NCBI RefSeq assembly: GCF_028769735.1
Contig: NC_088171.1
Coordinates: 134,525,033 to 134,589,032 of the forward strand
Direction of reading: 5' to 3'
Length of the DNA stretch: 64,000 bases
From: Zonotrichia leucophrys gambelii
Taxonomy: Eukaryota > Chordata > Aves > Passeriformes > Passerellidae
Shown: in pieces, positions 47,030-58,657 of the stretch
Position numbering within the stretch: position 1 is the first letter of the stretch
Layout of the letters: each line of letters begins with the position of its first letter
Notes under the pieces: model-generated
The model's input: only the letters and a program-made list of their open reading frames with translations
What the model was told of the DNA's origin: nothing
Database searches by the model: none
Translations under genes and position numbers: made by a program

Positions 47030-47799
47030 TTAAGATCTCTTGCATCCATTTCAATAATTCAGATTATGCCTTTATTTCAAATTGTAAATAGCTGTGAAAA
47101 TATTTGCTTGTGTGAATGTATTTACCCATTGCTAAATACACTCATAAAATTATAGATGTAATTACTGTATTTTTAATGTAAAGAATTTTTACATGTAAAA
47201 TTGCATTCAAGTGTTGTATTGCCAGCGGTGGAATTTCCTGTTGCAGGTTGAGCCCTTTTGAACAATTACGTTCATGCAGCAAGTGTTGTCCAGTCTTCTG
47301 AATGCACACTTTCAATGCTTATTTTAGTGTAAACAAAATTATTTAGCTTAAAGTCACACTTTTTCCATTGTAATATTTATAATTCAGATTTTCCCCACAG
47401 TTTTGAGGATAATTTCATGAAAATTTCAGCTGTAATGAGATCAAGGGACATGACTGACAGGTATTCACATTATACGTACTACTTTAAAAGGCACTTAGGA
47501 TTGCATTGCTTCTGCCTAAAGCAATGACAAAAATGTTCAAGTCCTAAAGAACATATCTGTAACAGAAGTTTTTAGGTATTAATTTTGAAAGATTTTATTA
47601 ATATAGTTAATGGCTTTTATTGTGGAGCTTACAGTAGACTTTGCAAATACCTTTTTTTACTCCTTTTTGATTTTGCTTCTGTTATCATGAGTGTATATAT
47701 AGGCACACAATTAATAGAACTCTTCTGATGAATTTCAGGAAGATAATACACTCAATTTTCAGCTCACTCAGCCGTGAGGAGAGGACAGTCAGATTGCAA
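47030..47799. other. Unique AT-rich non-coding DNA, nothing seen
   Basis: This 0.77-kb spacer between the LTR and the next CR1 shows no gene or repeat. Low GC returns right after the LTR boundary. Confidence 0.6.
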
Positions 47800-48222
47800 A
47801 GAACCATAGAAAGGTTTGGGTTGGAAGAGATCTTTTCAAGATCATCTGGTACAACCCGTCTGTGGGCAGAAACATCATCCTTTAGGCCAGGTTGCTCAAA
47901 ATCCCATCTCACCTGACCTTGAACACTTCCAGGGATGGAGCATCCACAACTTATCTGGGCGACCTGTTCCAATGCCTCACCACCTCCAGTAAAAAAAACT
48001 TTTTTCTGTTATCTAATCTAAATTAGTCTCTTCCCGTGTAAAATAGTTACCTCTTGTCCTGCCACCACAAGCTTTGGCAAAAGGTGTCTCTCCAGTTTTC
48101 TTATATGCTCCCTTTAACTATTGAAAGGCTGCAGTATGGTCTCCCCTGAGCATTTTCTTGTCCAGGCTGAACAACCCCTGCTCTTTCAGCCTTTCCTCAC
48201 AGGAGAGGTGTTCCAGCCCCTT
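47800..48222 (-). mobile_element. CR1 LINE 3' fragment, antisense
   Basis: The left end (AGAACCATAGAAAGGTTTGG) is a degraded reversed CR1 tail. GTTGGAAGAGATC, AGGGATGGAGCATCCACAAC, CTCACCACCTCC, CTTGTCCTGCC, TCTCCAGTTTTCTT, TCCAGGCTGAACAACCCCTG and AGGAGAGGTGTTCCAGCCCC follow, which are the standard CR1 3' region in reverse. About 420 bp remain, 5'-truncated at about 48222, and moderately diverged. Confidence 0.95.
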
Positions 48223-48559
48223 TCACTCAAATTTGAAATGTGTTAATGACAAAGATCTACTTGTAATTTAAGATGTCACTGATAGGCTGAGCTATTCACA
48301 GATCTGAAAATTGATGGAGGAATCTGAAAATTATAGAAAGATAGTAGGGAAGAGCGAAGATTAAAACGTCTAAGCATTGAGACTTCTCTACAGAAATGTC
48401 AGAAGGGCATCTAGAAATATTACTAGGTATGAATCACAGAGATGCCATGATTTTGGGCTGGTGTGTTAGAAGGGTAAGACCTTAGAAAAGACAAGCCAAT
48501 AAAAACTAGTAGAGTTACATTTAATTTGAAAAATGTATTTCTACTTTTCTGATGTTCAA
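48223..48559. other. Unique AT-rich spacer, nothing certain
   Basis: This stretch lies between the younger CR1 and the fossil CR1. It may contain the very decayed beginning of the latter, but I cannot identify it. Confidence 0.4.
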
Positions 48560-50440
48560 GTAAGAAAGTGAGAAGTGGAATTCTTGAAGGCACACCTTCA
48601 CAGCCTATGAGAGGAAAAGGGACATTATCATTATTGGAATCTATTGCAAGCAACTTAGTCAGAAGAATGGAGACACTAGAAATATCTGAATGAATTGGTG
48701 GTTTAGCATTGGAAGAGCATTGGATATTCAGTTCCAAAAATAGTGTGTAAGCATAGAGAAGGTCTGACATATGAACAAGTTTATTTTAAAAGATAAAGAA
48801 AGTTATTATTGTCACAATCAAATTTGGCTGAGATTAGAAGATATCTGCAATTAGGTGAATATCTCCACTTGGAAGCCAATTTGGGTGCAAGTGACTGTAA
48901 ACTGCCAATATTTATAGGTTTGGAAAGAGGCAAACATAGTAGTAGAACAGCAACAACTAACTTCAAAAAGAGCATACTTAATGAACCTGGGGACCTAGTA
49001 GAAGGGATCTCCTGGGAAGGTAATCTAAAGGATAAATGAGTGAAGGAGAGCTAGCAGTTACTGAAAGAGAACATGATAAAAACAGAGCTGAAAATTGTCA
49101 CAATTGTCAAGAAACATAGGAAATATAATCAAAAATATGGATGCATTAGGGTACGTAAATAAACATGAAAACGTTGGGGGAAAAATTCTGAAGGTGCTAG
49201 AATGATGCATTAGAGTGATAAAAGGATAGCCCTAGTCCATTACTCAGCAAGAAAGAATAACAAGAAAAAGAAAAAAATAAATCCCCTTTCTGTAGGCAAG
49301 GATCTAACCAAATAACATTACCATTATCAAGTAGGTACAAACAGAATTGGGAAGGAATAGTTTAAAGAATATTAATGTAACACGATGTATTCATGTTGAC
49401 AGGATCCAATTAAATTTGCCCTTAAGTATTTAGAAAACCTAGCCAGTTTAATCCCTGAACCATTAGCAAACACAGTATCCAACTTTAAAAAAAGGAAAAA
49501 TAGACTATTGTAGAATTACACATGTATCAGTGTAATTTCAACATCTGAGAAGTTATTGGAACAAGTTATTAGCATTCAGTGTTTTTGTACAGAGAAGATA
49601 AAGTAATAAAAACAGCTAGAATGGTTTTGTCAAAAACAATCACATCAGTGTACTGTAATTACTTACTTTGATGGGATTTCTCGGTTAATCGGATCTGGGA
49701 ACAGATAGGATTAATTTTGACTTCAGGCAAGGTTTCTGACACTGTCCCACAAAGAAGTCCATAAATAAATTAGGTCAATGTGATCTAGATGAAATTAAGA
49801 TGAGGTGCAAAGCTAGTTGGAAACAATACTTGAAGCTGAGTTATCAGTATCTGACTACCAAGAAGGGTCACATTGGTCCTGGTTTTTTTTCAATATTTTT
49901 ATAAATGACTTTGCAGCACCCTAACAAGTACAGTTTATATATTTTATGGATGAAATATGACAGTTTGGTAGCTTTTCAACAATAGGAAACAAAGATCATT
50001 ATCTTGGGAAATTTTAGCTCTTATGTATCACATGCTGAAATTTGGTAATACATAAATAACTGTAAAATAATTAGTGAGAAGACAGAAATGGCCAAATAGA
50101 AAATTAGAATGAAGAACAAGGTATTTATTCTGAAGATCAATGTCTGAATGCTAGAGTGGACGACAGAATTTGTGAGCTAAAAAATAGTGATGGTTTTGAA
50201 AAATAAACATGAGATGTTATTCTGGTTTTCTTAACCAGATTGCCATATGCAGGGTATGTAAGTTAGTAATTTCATGCCAGACCTGATGAAGACTTGACTA
50301 TGAAGTAATTATGAAGTAATTCATCCACACTTTGCCTCCCTACGTCAAAAAAGAGCTAAAATTCATAGCATGCTCTGAGGAGAGTTGCAGAATTACAAGA
50401 GGTACGAAAAACTGTCTTTTGAGCTGAGAAGACATATTTA
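48560..50440 (+). mobile_element. Highly decayed long CR1 LINE (old amniote type), sense
   Basis: Across nearly 1.9 kb on the + strand I find, in the correct order, words of the CR1 ORF2 of the type seen in turtles and other amniotes. The endonuclease side has GGAATCTATTGCAAGCAAC near 48639, GGGTGCAAGTGACTG near 48883 and GATCTCCTGGGAAGGTAATC near 49006. GAAGGAGAGCTAGCAGTTAC follows near 49042. The start of the reverse transcriptase has ACTTTAAAAAAAGGAAAAAT near 49482 and GTTATTGGAACAAGTTATTA near 49551. The palm has GACTTCAGGCAAGGTTTCTG near 49719 and ATAAATGACTTTGCAGC near 49901. The C-terminal part has AGAGTTGCAGAATTACAAG near 50381 and AACTGTCTTTTGAGCTGAGA near 50410. Stops, frameshifts and deletions are everywhere, so it is inactive. 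The left edge is uncertain. It differs from the younger CR1 copies in the window by both depth of decay and wording. Confidence 0.7.
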
Positions 50441-53400
50441 ATTTATTTCATCTAAATAGCAGAACTCATGATAAAAGATTTTCAGTATGAAAAAGACTGT
50501 TATAAACAAAAAACATCATGTGTATAAACAAGTAATAAATAGTTTTGTTTTCAAGAAAAACCCTTGAGGTAACAACCAGTTAAAGGCCTGTGCTTTAGTT
50601 TTGGTATGTAGGAAAACCTTCACCTTTGAGAATGAAATGCAGGAATGCTGAGTAACAGGAAACACTGAGGATTCTATTTCACTGGGGTTTTTAAGGAAAA
50701 AAAAAATCTGACCTATATAGTCTAGCTGCACCTTATTCTGCTTTTGGGATAAGCAAGTGATTTCCTTACTCTTGTACACTCAGGCAACCTTCCTTTTTGA
50801 AATTTTTTTAATGCAAAATCTATGTCAAAATTCTGGGTTTATCCTCATCTCTATTAGTTTCAAACTTCTATTTAGCTAAATGTGACGTTTAAATTGGGGA
50901 ACCTGACAGTTTATCTCAAGTGTGATGCCTTCCTAATAAATCAGTTATTCCAAATAGGTTTACACATACAGAAGCAGGGAACAGAGTTCCTGAATCAGCT
51001 CAGGGTGAGTCACTTGCCAGACTACTGCTATTAATTACTGCACAGATACTCTATCCACAGCTTTGCACGAATGCTCTTCTGTCTCGTGGATGTTCCAGAT
51101 GTGCATCTGGAGCACAGCAGCCTCTCTCTGCTCCAATTGTGTCACCTCTCCAGGCTACAATCGTGTTTATTTGGGGCTTTGTGATGGAAATGGCAGCCAC
51201 CATATCTGAACACATGACATTAGAGCTAGCTGGAATCACAGATTTTGTCCCAAGGCAATTCTAGTCTTTTGACATTTGTTTTCTGTCTTCCTTACTAGAT
51301 TAGATCTCCTCTATCACATTGGTTTCATTTAGACTGCATTGCCTCATGGAAGATGTAGTTCAGGCTGTCTAACAGGTGTTTCACCACTGTCTTAGATCAA
51401 ATTGTGCAGAGTATTGCATTTACTTGCATGGCTTTTGTGCCAGATCAGTCATATAAGTTTTCATAGGGTTATTCCTTATTTGTGTCTTTAAGCAAGAGAA
51501 CTTTAGTAGATGTGTCAAACTGTGTGATTCAGTAACAAAATAGAACCTTATTTCAGAATTGGAGAATTGGGGTATTTTTTCAAGAATATTTTGTGCTCTT
51601 CTTTAGGAACTGAGAGATCTATATGAAAGCACAAGTTTTATTTTCATTGATGATTAAATTAGCTTCCACAGATTTTCCCATCTTTGTTGCTTCAATATAA
51701 GAAGAAAAATATTAAAAAAGGATCCTTGGCTGGAGTAAGGAAAGACATGGCTTCAGGAACAGTACTAATGCAGTCATGTAATTTGTAATGTAAATTGAAA
51801 AATTTTGTTAATTTTGCTCCTGCCCAGCTGAAGGGTGGCACTTAAGGGTATTCTGGTTGCTAAGCAGGATTCTTCTGGTTTTCACTGTTAAAGTGATCAT
51901 GTAAGCAAAATTGTTTGTTGGAGATTTTTTATTATTTCTGGCAAAATATTCATATTTTCCCTGAATATATTACACTTATTATATTATAAGCAGTTTCTTT
52001 GTTCTTAAAAATAAATAGTAGACTACTGTATCTAGACTACTGTATCATATTATTTTTCCATGTAAGTTCACTAAAGCTATCATGTTCCTTGAAAGCATTA
52101 AAATATTTGCTATTTTGTAGATAATGGAAACAACCTCATACAGAACTTCTGTCCATTTAAACTGTAGCAGCCATATTTCTTCATCCATTGTAATGCTCTC
52201 ATTTCAGGCTCAACAAAAGACAAGTGTAGTTTTCATTATTCATTTATTTTCATTGATTAGTTGTGCATTTGCATTTCACTTCTCTTTGTCATTGCATTTT
52301 TTTTTTTTTTACAAGGCTCACATCCAGTAGCAAAGTGATTTGAATTTCCAAACTGGTCTTATATGTGCTTTATTTTATAGCAAAACCTTCACAGGTGCTT
52401 TCTTACCTTTATATATTTTTTTCATGGGTCTTTTTTTCAGACTCTGTCCTTTTACATGGGAAGTGATATCTAGTATTTACGTTTTTCTTCAGTCCTCAGC
52501 AAGAATAAGCTATTCTGCCTCCATTTCCTTTCCTCTTCTTAGAATCGCATGGGTGAAAAAACCTAGAAAAATTACTTATAGGCCAGGGATACCTAGAAGA
52601 AGTACCTGTCTGCTGGAAAATCCATGTGAGCTTGCTTGCTTGTCCTGACACAACCACCACTGAGATGTGTCTGTTGATGGGGGAGTGTGAAAGGTCTCTG
52701 TCATGGCATTAATAGGCCCAGAAAGCATTAAGCTAAAATAGGAGCACTTTATCCAGCAGGACCTCCCTGCTTTCTGCTTTCTGTTCCAGATAGCTTTTCA
52801 ATCATTTTGAGTTGTGTCTGCTTCTATCATAGCTAGATTTTGACTTGTCTGTCTACTTCTAGTAGTAACATCAAGCAGCACTAATGGCAGTGTCCCTTCT
52901 GCAGAGCTGCATCCACTGTGCTGGCTTTTATCTGTGACTTTAAAACTCCTCAGGGCTTTGTCCCTGTTATTCAGTATAAATACATATTTTAAGCACTCTG
53001 TAACTTTTGGCAATACCAGCTTATATAACAGAATGCAGAAAAAATATTTTTTATAGCATTGGTAGTGTATATTTTTTATGAAGCAGCATGATGTTTCAAT
53101 TTATTTGTTTGGATTTGTGATAAAGTAAAATCTTATTAGAGAAAGCTAAATTATACTGCAATCTCTAATAAAACAGACATGAAGTTGATTAAATAATTTA
53201 GTACTTTGCCTTTTTCTTATCTTTAATTGAATCTAGCCCATCTCGATTGGACAAACAGGGCTCTTTGAAGTTTTTCCTTTATGTCAGCTTGCATATATGG
53301 CTCTATATAACCAGGTTTGAAGCTTGTTCTCAACCATTCTTGTAACAGTAATTAAATACAATATTTAAAAAGAGCAGTAGAAAGCATGGTGATTATTGCT

Positions 53401-54111
53401 CCAGTACTTTGATGTGAGTCTTGCAGCATGGAACACCAACTTTTTCCCCTGATTGCATCTACAAAAGCAGGGAATAATTCCAGCAAAGCTATCAGGATTG
53501 ATGACAGAATGAGCAGACCTGTTGTTTACCCAAGGTCTATAGGAGTGGGAGAGAGGAGACTTGTATTCAGGATAGGCTGATTTTGCAATGAATAAAGCAA
53601 CTGGAAAAAAACTGAAGTTAAACTTTGGTAAATCTTCCATTACAATACCATGATTTTAAGGCCTTCTTTACTTGGGTATTCCAGGTCAAAAGGCAGGTTT
53701 TGCTTATTATAGTAAATAAGTGAGAATCATAGAAGTGGTTTGGGTTTAATCAGAATGAACATGACCTCTTACCTGGTAAAAAACACCCAGAGACATTATA
53801 GACAAAGGTGGCAAATGGGCAGCAGGAATTGAGAGAAAATAAATGAAATCAACTTTCTTTTATTGAGGATCTGGGGGTTGCAGTCAGCAGAATTAGCTCA
53901 GCTCTGGATTTCTTGCATGTGGCATTGCTCAGAAGTGCAAAACTGTGTGGGGATGGTGAACAGCTATCTGATTTGAGCTGACTTTGCCATTGGGTGTCAT
54001 TAATGAGCCTTCCAAAAAGGGGAAAATAAATTGCCAGGAATGGAAGAAGGAGGAAAAACAGGGAGTCATGAACAGTTTGAAAAGCAAGAAATAGACCAAA
54101 AGTTTATAGAT
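50441..54111. other. Unique AT-rich non-coding DNA, no gene seen
   Basis: No exon or RNA gene was recognised. A T-run lies at about 52299-52310. A near-tandem duplication of TAGACTACTGTATC occurs at about 52018-52049. A block at 51050-51240 is somewhat GC-richer. A scrap resembling a reversed CR1 tail (AATCATAGAAGTGGTTTGGG) lies at about 53725-53744 but is too short to call firmly. Confidence 0.5.
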
Positions 54112-54645
54112 ATCACAGAATGTTTGAAGTCTGGGAGACTTCCCTGGAGATAATCTAGTCCCTTTCTCAAAGAATGATTAGCTAAAGCTGATTACTCAGG
54201 GCCATGTTCATCTCGATTTTTAATGTATCCAAGGAGATTCCAAGACCTCTTGGGACAGTCTGTTCCATGCCCTTACAAACCTCACAGAGAGAAAGGTTTT
54301 TCTTACATAAAAAGAGAATTTTGTTTATGTCAATTTCTGTCAATTTGTACTCATAGTCTCTTGTCCTGTCCTTGTCCTGTCTTTGGGAACCCCTGACAAG
54401 AGTCTCGTTTTTTCTTCTTACTTCTAGTTTTTTCTTCTTACTTCTAGTTTTTTCTCTTTGGTTATTTACACTGATGAGATCCTTCCTGAATCCCTTTTTC
54501 TCCAGGCTGAACAGTCTCTGCTGTCTCAACTTCTGGTATGACAGGTGCCCTACCATAACCTTCATGGCCCTTTGCTGAACTTCCTTCCATGTGTCTGTCT
54601 CCTGTGTACTGGAGAGTCCTGAACAGGGCACTGTAACTCATGGCA
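54112..54645 (-). mobile_element. CR1 LINE 3' fragment with C-terminal ORF2 remnant, antisense
   Basis: The + strand begins with ATCACAGAATGTTTGAAG (a decayed reversed tail). The reversed CR1 3' region follows: GAGATAATCTAGTCCC, ACCTCACAGAGAGAAAGG, CTCATAGTCTCTTGTCC, CTCCAGGCTGAACAGTCTC and CTTCATGGCCC. About 530 bp remain. On the - strand an open frame (54182-54631) still shows the CR1 C-terminal motif at about 54464-54576, with residues like QQRAMKVMVGHLSYQKLR and RLFSLEKKGFRKDLISV. The rest of the frame is frame-shifted 3' region. A 20-bp unit is duplicated inside the element. Confidence 0.92.
54407..54455. repeat. 20-bp tandem duplication inside CR1, about 2.4 copies
   Basis: GTTTTTTCTTCTTACTTCTA occurs at 54407-54426 and again at 54427-54446, then partly. 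Just upstream, CTTGTCCTGTC is also doubled at about 54360-54381. These are local replication-slippage events within the old CR1 copy, and they are why the minus-strand frame reads repeated basic residues. Confidence 0.85.
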
Positions 54646-57600
54646 TGATGGTTAATGTATTCAATGTGTGGAAATAGGATTCTCAAAAAAAAAGAGGCAG
54701 CGTCTGAAGCAAGGCAGCTGCACCTAAGTGAGGAACAGCCTAGGCTAAGGATCCTCTATGTCCACATTGTCTTAAGCAGTGCTGACTCAGGTGCAGAAGT
54801 TTTGTGCAAAGAAGATTTTAATTTATTTTTAAATCCCAACTCCTCCAAAACTACTGAGGAAATACCAAGGGTAAACAAGGAGTACTCTTAAGTATTCTTG
54901 TCTTTTTTGCTTCATCCTGGAATGGTTTCCACACATTTATATGAATGCATTGTGGAGTTTGTGTCAGGAAGAAGAATTAGAAGAATGAGGAAATGTCTCT
55001 TAAGATAGTCCATAGGTGTATTTAAAGTCTCCCATGTGGGCTCTGACAAAGTGCAGTGTGAGTTGATGTGAGTCTGAAATATCTATGTCTCTTGACAGAA
55101 TGCTGAGTTTGATCTGATATATTTCATTATCTCAGGAGGGCTTTTTAAATTCAGGCTTATTTCCATGTAAAGCAGGTTTGCCTTGGCTGGGTCATAGCAT
55201 GGGCAGAATGAACTCATTATCTCCTGTAATGCACTGTGTCCACTCGTGGGTCAGTGCCAGAAAGGCTTCAATCTGCCATGGAAGCTGTTGGCTTGGAAAA
55301 GGCAGGCAAGAAGAGCACAGTACAGCCTGAGTAAAGTGAGTGAGCAAGTACAGCATTCAGTTCATTATTGTAAATCCCAAGGCAGGTAGCAAAAAGAGGA
55401 GGAAGGTAACATTGTTTTGGAGTCTGTAGAGAGGGCAAATGGGGTGTAAGTAGAAATAATACAGAACTGTGTAAAAGTTGAGCAAGGCAGAGGCAGTGCT
55501 TTGAATGTAAATCTAAGGTAGAGAAAACAGGTGGATGAGAGGAGGGAGAGCTTTTGGAAGAGTGTCAATCAGGTTTTCAGAGACAGACAAGCAGGCAAAT
55601 AAATGGAAGCAATATATACTGTCACATAAAACAATATACTTAATATGCTTTTAAGAGGAATGACTGTCTAAATAGCTGGTTCATGAAGGAATGTCTGATT
55701 CTTCTAAGCTCAAAAAATGTACTGCAATTTATTTAATTCACAAAGAAGCTGTGGTGAAGCACGGTGCAGTTGATATTTACTCTCTCACTGTTCCTACTCC
55801 TTTATAATCAGTGGCAAAGACATGAAGTTGTTGAAGATTTTTCCAGCTGCAGTTTCTCTCTTTACAGTATAATCAACACACAGCTGCTTTAGAGCATACT
55901 TCAGGTTGATCATATGGATTTAGTTCTGCTGATGGCTGCCTGCATGTTTTTATTTGAGAAAGCTTATGCATGTCATTCTGTAATGGTTCTTATTTCCATT
56001 TTAGGTCAGTATGCTTATGATGGCAAACTGCTATAAATGGCTCCACCAGGTGCAGGCATAAGAAACCAAGCAGAAGAATCTCTCATCACAATATACCCAC
56101 AAGTTTTCCCCTTGACAGAAGTGTTTCTCTTCTGCAAGATACAAACCCTATGTTTCCAAATAAGTTGTCATAACATTCCATAAAAAAATATGTTATACTG
56201 CAGCATTATCATTTGTGAGGCTCTTGATCTTTCATAGTGGAAGTCAAATGCCTGTTATATATTTGGAAGGTGAGGGACACTTGAGGTTGTGATGTGCTGT
56301 AGGTGATCTTTGGACACCTTTGTGTAAATGTACCAGGTTACATGGTAACCAGCAGCAAAAGCATGGGTGTCCTTTTCTTATGAGACAGATCTGACTATAA
56401 AAATATATTTCTGACTTTGATGCTGCATTAGGGTAAGCAAAAGGTAGCTCAGTTTTCTTTTTATTCTGAATGAAAATATGCAAGTGCATTTATGTTCCAT
56501 AAATTCCACAGACCTGTCATCAGCCTTCACATGCCCATCCACCAGCTGCTTGTGTTTCTGAAATTATTATACTTTTCTTTGTATCCAAAAAAAACTTTAA
56601 GGGTTTTGTTTTTCTCTGGGAGTTGTGTTTTGGTTTTATGTTTTCCCTCAAAAGGAGAAAAGTATTTCACAAATGATCTTGGAATTATTTACAAATAGGA
56701 GTAATTTATAAAAAAATTCAATTAGCAGTAGGGCTTAAACCATATAAGGCTTGTGCATCCTGCACACTGTAGGTGAGAAAAAAAACCTAAAATTATTTAC
56801 ACATGTCATAGGCAAACTGCAAAATGCTTCCTATAGGCAAATATTGGAACTTTAATTTAGAGTCAATTGAAATTTTTTATCTTAGAAATACCTTTGTTTA
56901 TGAAGATCTTATACAAATTTGAAGGTATACTATTATACTATTCTCATCTTCTGTGTTTTACATCATACTTATATTCCACTTTTCTCTCTTCCTCCTTCCC
57001 AGTGGTACCTTAGAGGAGTTCTGGCAATTAAAAATCTCCCACATGACGTGTGATGTTTCATTTTGCTTAAATCTTTTGTACAGTATGTTTTGACCATGGA
57101 AATCACCTGCCCCAACCCACTTCTTCCCACAGATCTGAGAGCTTGCATGAACAGTAGTTGGGTGAACTGTGATTTTCAGGTGATCAAATGTTCTGAGAAA
57201 GATTGCTGAAAGGTTGAAGTAATGGTGTAAAATGTATGGAAATGGAACAGGAGAGAAAACTTCAACTGGTTCGAATTGCATGTAATTCTTAACTTCTGTT
57301 AACTCTTTTTTTTATTATTACTTTTAAGTATTCCTTCACCAGTGCCAGAAATATGTGGCTGTGTGGGATGTGTAGTTTCTCTGAATTACACATTCTTGTA
57401 TTTTAGAGTTGTCACAGTTTTCCTAGACACTTCAGCTGTGTCATTTCTGCTCTTCTTTTGCTTAAACAATAATAAAGTGTTGCTGGGTTGTATTGTACAA
57501 TACTACTCAGGAATCATTGGGCTGTTTTTAGAGTTGGGCCTTTTAATTCTATCTATAGCATATAGCATTATTATATTTCAAAAGCAATAGCTGAATGTTG

Positions 57601-58567
57601 CATTATTTTAAAATGAATTTTATCACAAGATTAAAAGAGAGAACCTTACAATTGAAATTCAGATTTCCTCTGTCCTGTTGTGTTTCCAGACTATTTTTTT
57701 CTGCATCTGTACTAAAATTGATATTGTCAAGGTAGCTGGAACTCATTCATAAAGTGATCTGCCTTGACAGTTGTACCATCTGGAAGCTGTTACCTTTTTA
57801 AAGTGGAGGATGTAAATTTTTTTCCAAGCAGTAGAGATTTTTATTTAGAGTCAGAACTGTAAGTGCAAACATCCCTTCAAGCCAGGTTGGTTTCTCAGGA
57901 TGCTGGTCTCAAAGCGCAGGTGTGCTTTGACTTGCACTGGTTGTCTGTGACTCCAAAGGACTTTAAGAACAGCAGTGGCTTTGCTTTGCTTTGTCTGTGT
58001 TTCCTGCCAGGCTTTACTCCCCTTAGCTGGAGCTGGTGAAAGCTTGGTGCAAGCTGTCAGGATCAGAAGGTTGAATACATTTCATGCTCTAAAAATGTGT
58101 GGGGGTCACTGTTCATCTTGACTGTCTGGAAATCACTGAACTAAAATGGGAGTGTGCAGTGCTTGCAGTATTTATGACTGCGCTGTAGATGGGGGGCATC
58201 ACTCTAATGCAAATGTACTAGTTGGACTTCTTCATGACAACTGTGGAGTTGCACTCTACCAGCAATGGGCTGCAGCCAAGTCTGAATTGATCTTGGGTAT
58301 AGCAAACCCGTCTGCTGCTGCTGCTGCTGGTATTGTAGTCCAGAACAGTGATTGCCAAACTGCAGTATACCTTTATTCACAGTTCAGACACCATGTATTC
58401 CAAAGCAGCATGCAAAACAGTAATGTGACATCTTGCTCCTTTATTCACAGAGGAGATGAATGACAGCTGGTAGCCAGTAAATGGCCCCACCTGTATGTGT
58501 GTTGGCGCAGAGATGTGCCAGCTACTACCATCACCAAATGGAATAGGTGGGACTGGAGCCCTCCTAA
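54646..58567. other. Unique AT-rich non-coding DNA, no firm gene
   Basis: No repeat family was recognised. A 105-codon + strand frame at 58146-58463 is the only mildly interesting frame (see findings). A block at 57.85-58.08 kb is slightly GC-richer. The other frames look like chance. Confidence 0.5.
58312..58329. repeat. (CTG)6 triplet run
   Basis: Six CTG units sit inside the 58146-58463 open frame. The run is short, though triplet runs can vary in length. Confidence 0.9.
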
Positions 58568-58609
58568 GTGTGTGTGTGTGTGTCTGTGTGTGTGTGTGCG
58601 TGTGTGTGT

Positions 58610-58656
<47 letters not shown>
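58568..58656. repeat. (TG)n compound microsatellite
   Basis: About 89 bp of TG dinucleotides, broken by TC (twice) and GC once, with a perfect run of more than 40 bp at the right end. It is likely polymorphic and prone to Z-DNA formation. The histidine/threonine-rich and valine/cysteine-rich frames that cross it on the two strands are translations of the repeat, not proteins. Confidence 0.97.

Positions 58657-58657
<1 letters not shown>

Noticed and set aside
46084..47091. 335-codon open frame as a protein-coding gene
   Set aside because: It lies almost wholly inside the LTR, antisense to it, extends past the LTR end into unique DNA and has no recognisable domain.
53725..53744. Additional CR1 tail fragment
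   Set aside because: Only about 20 bp resemble the reversed CR1 tail, too short to distinguish from chance.
54182..54631. 149-codon minus frame as a host gene
   Set aside because: The N-terminal part is a CR1 ORF2 C-terminal remnant, and the rest is a frame-shifted CR1 3' region with a tandem duplication.
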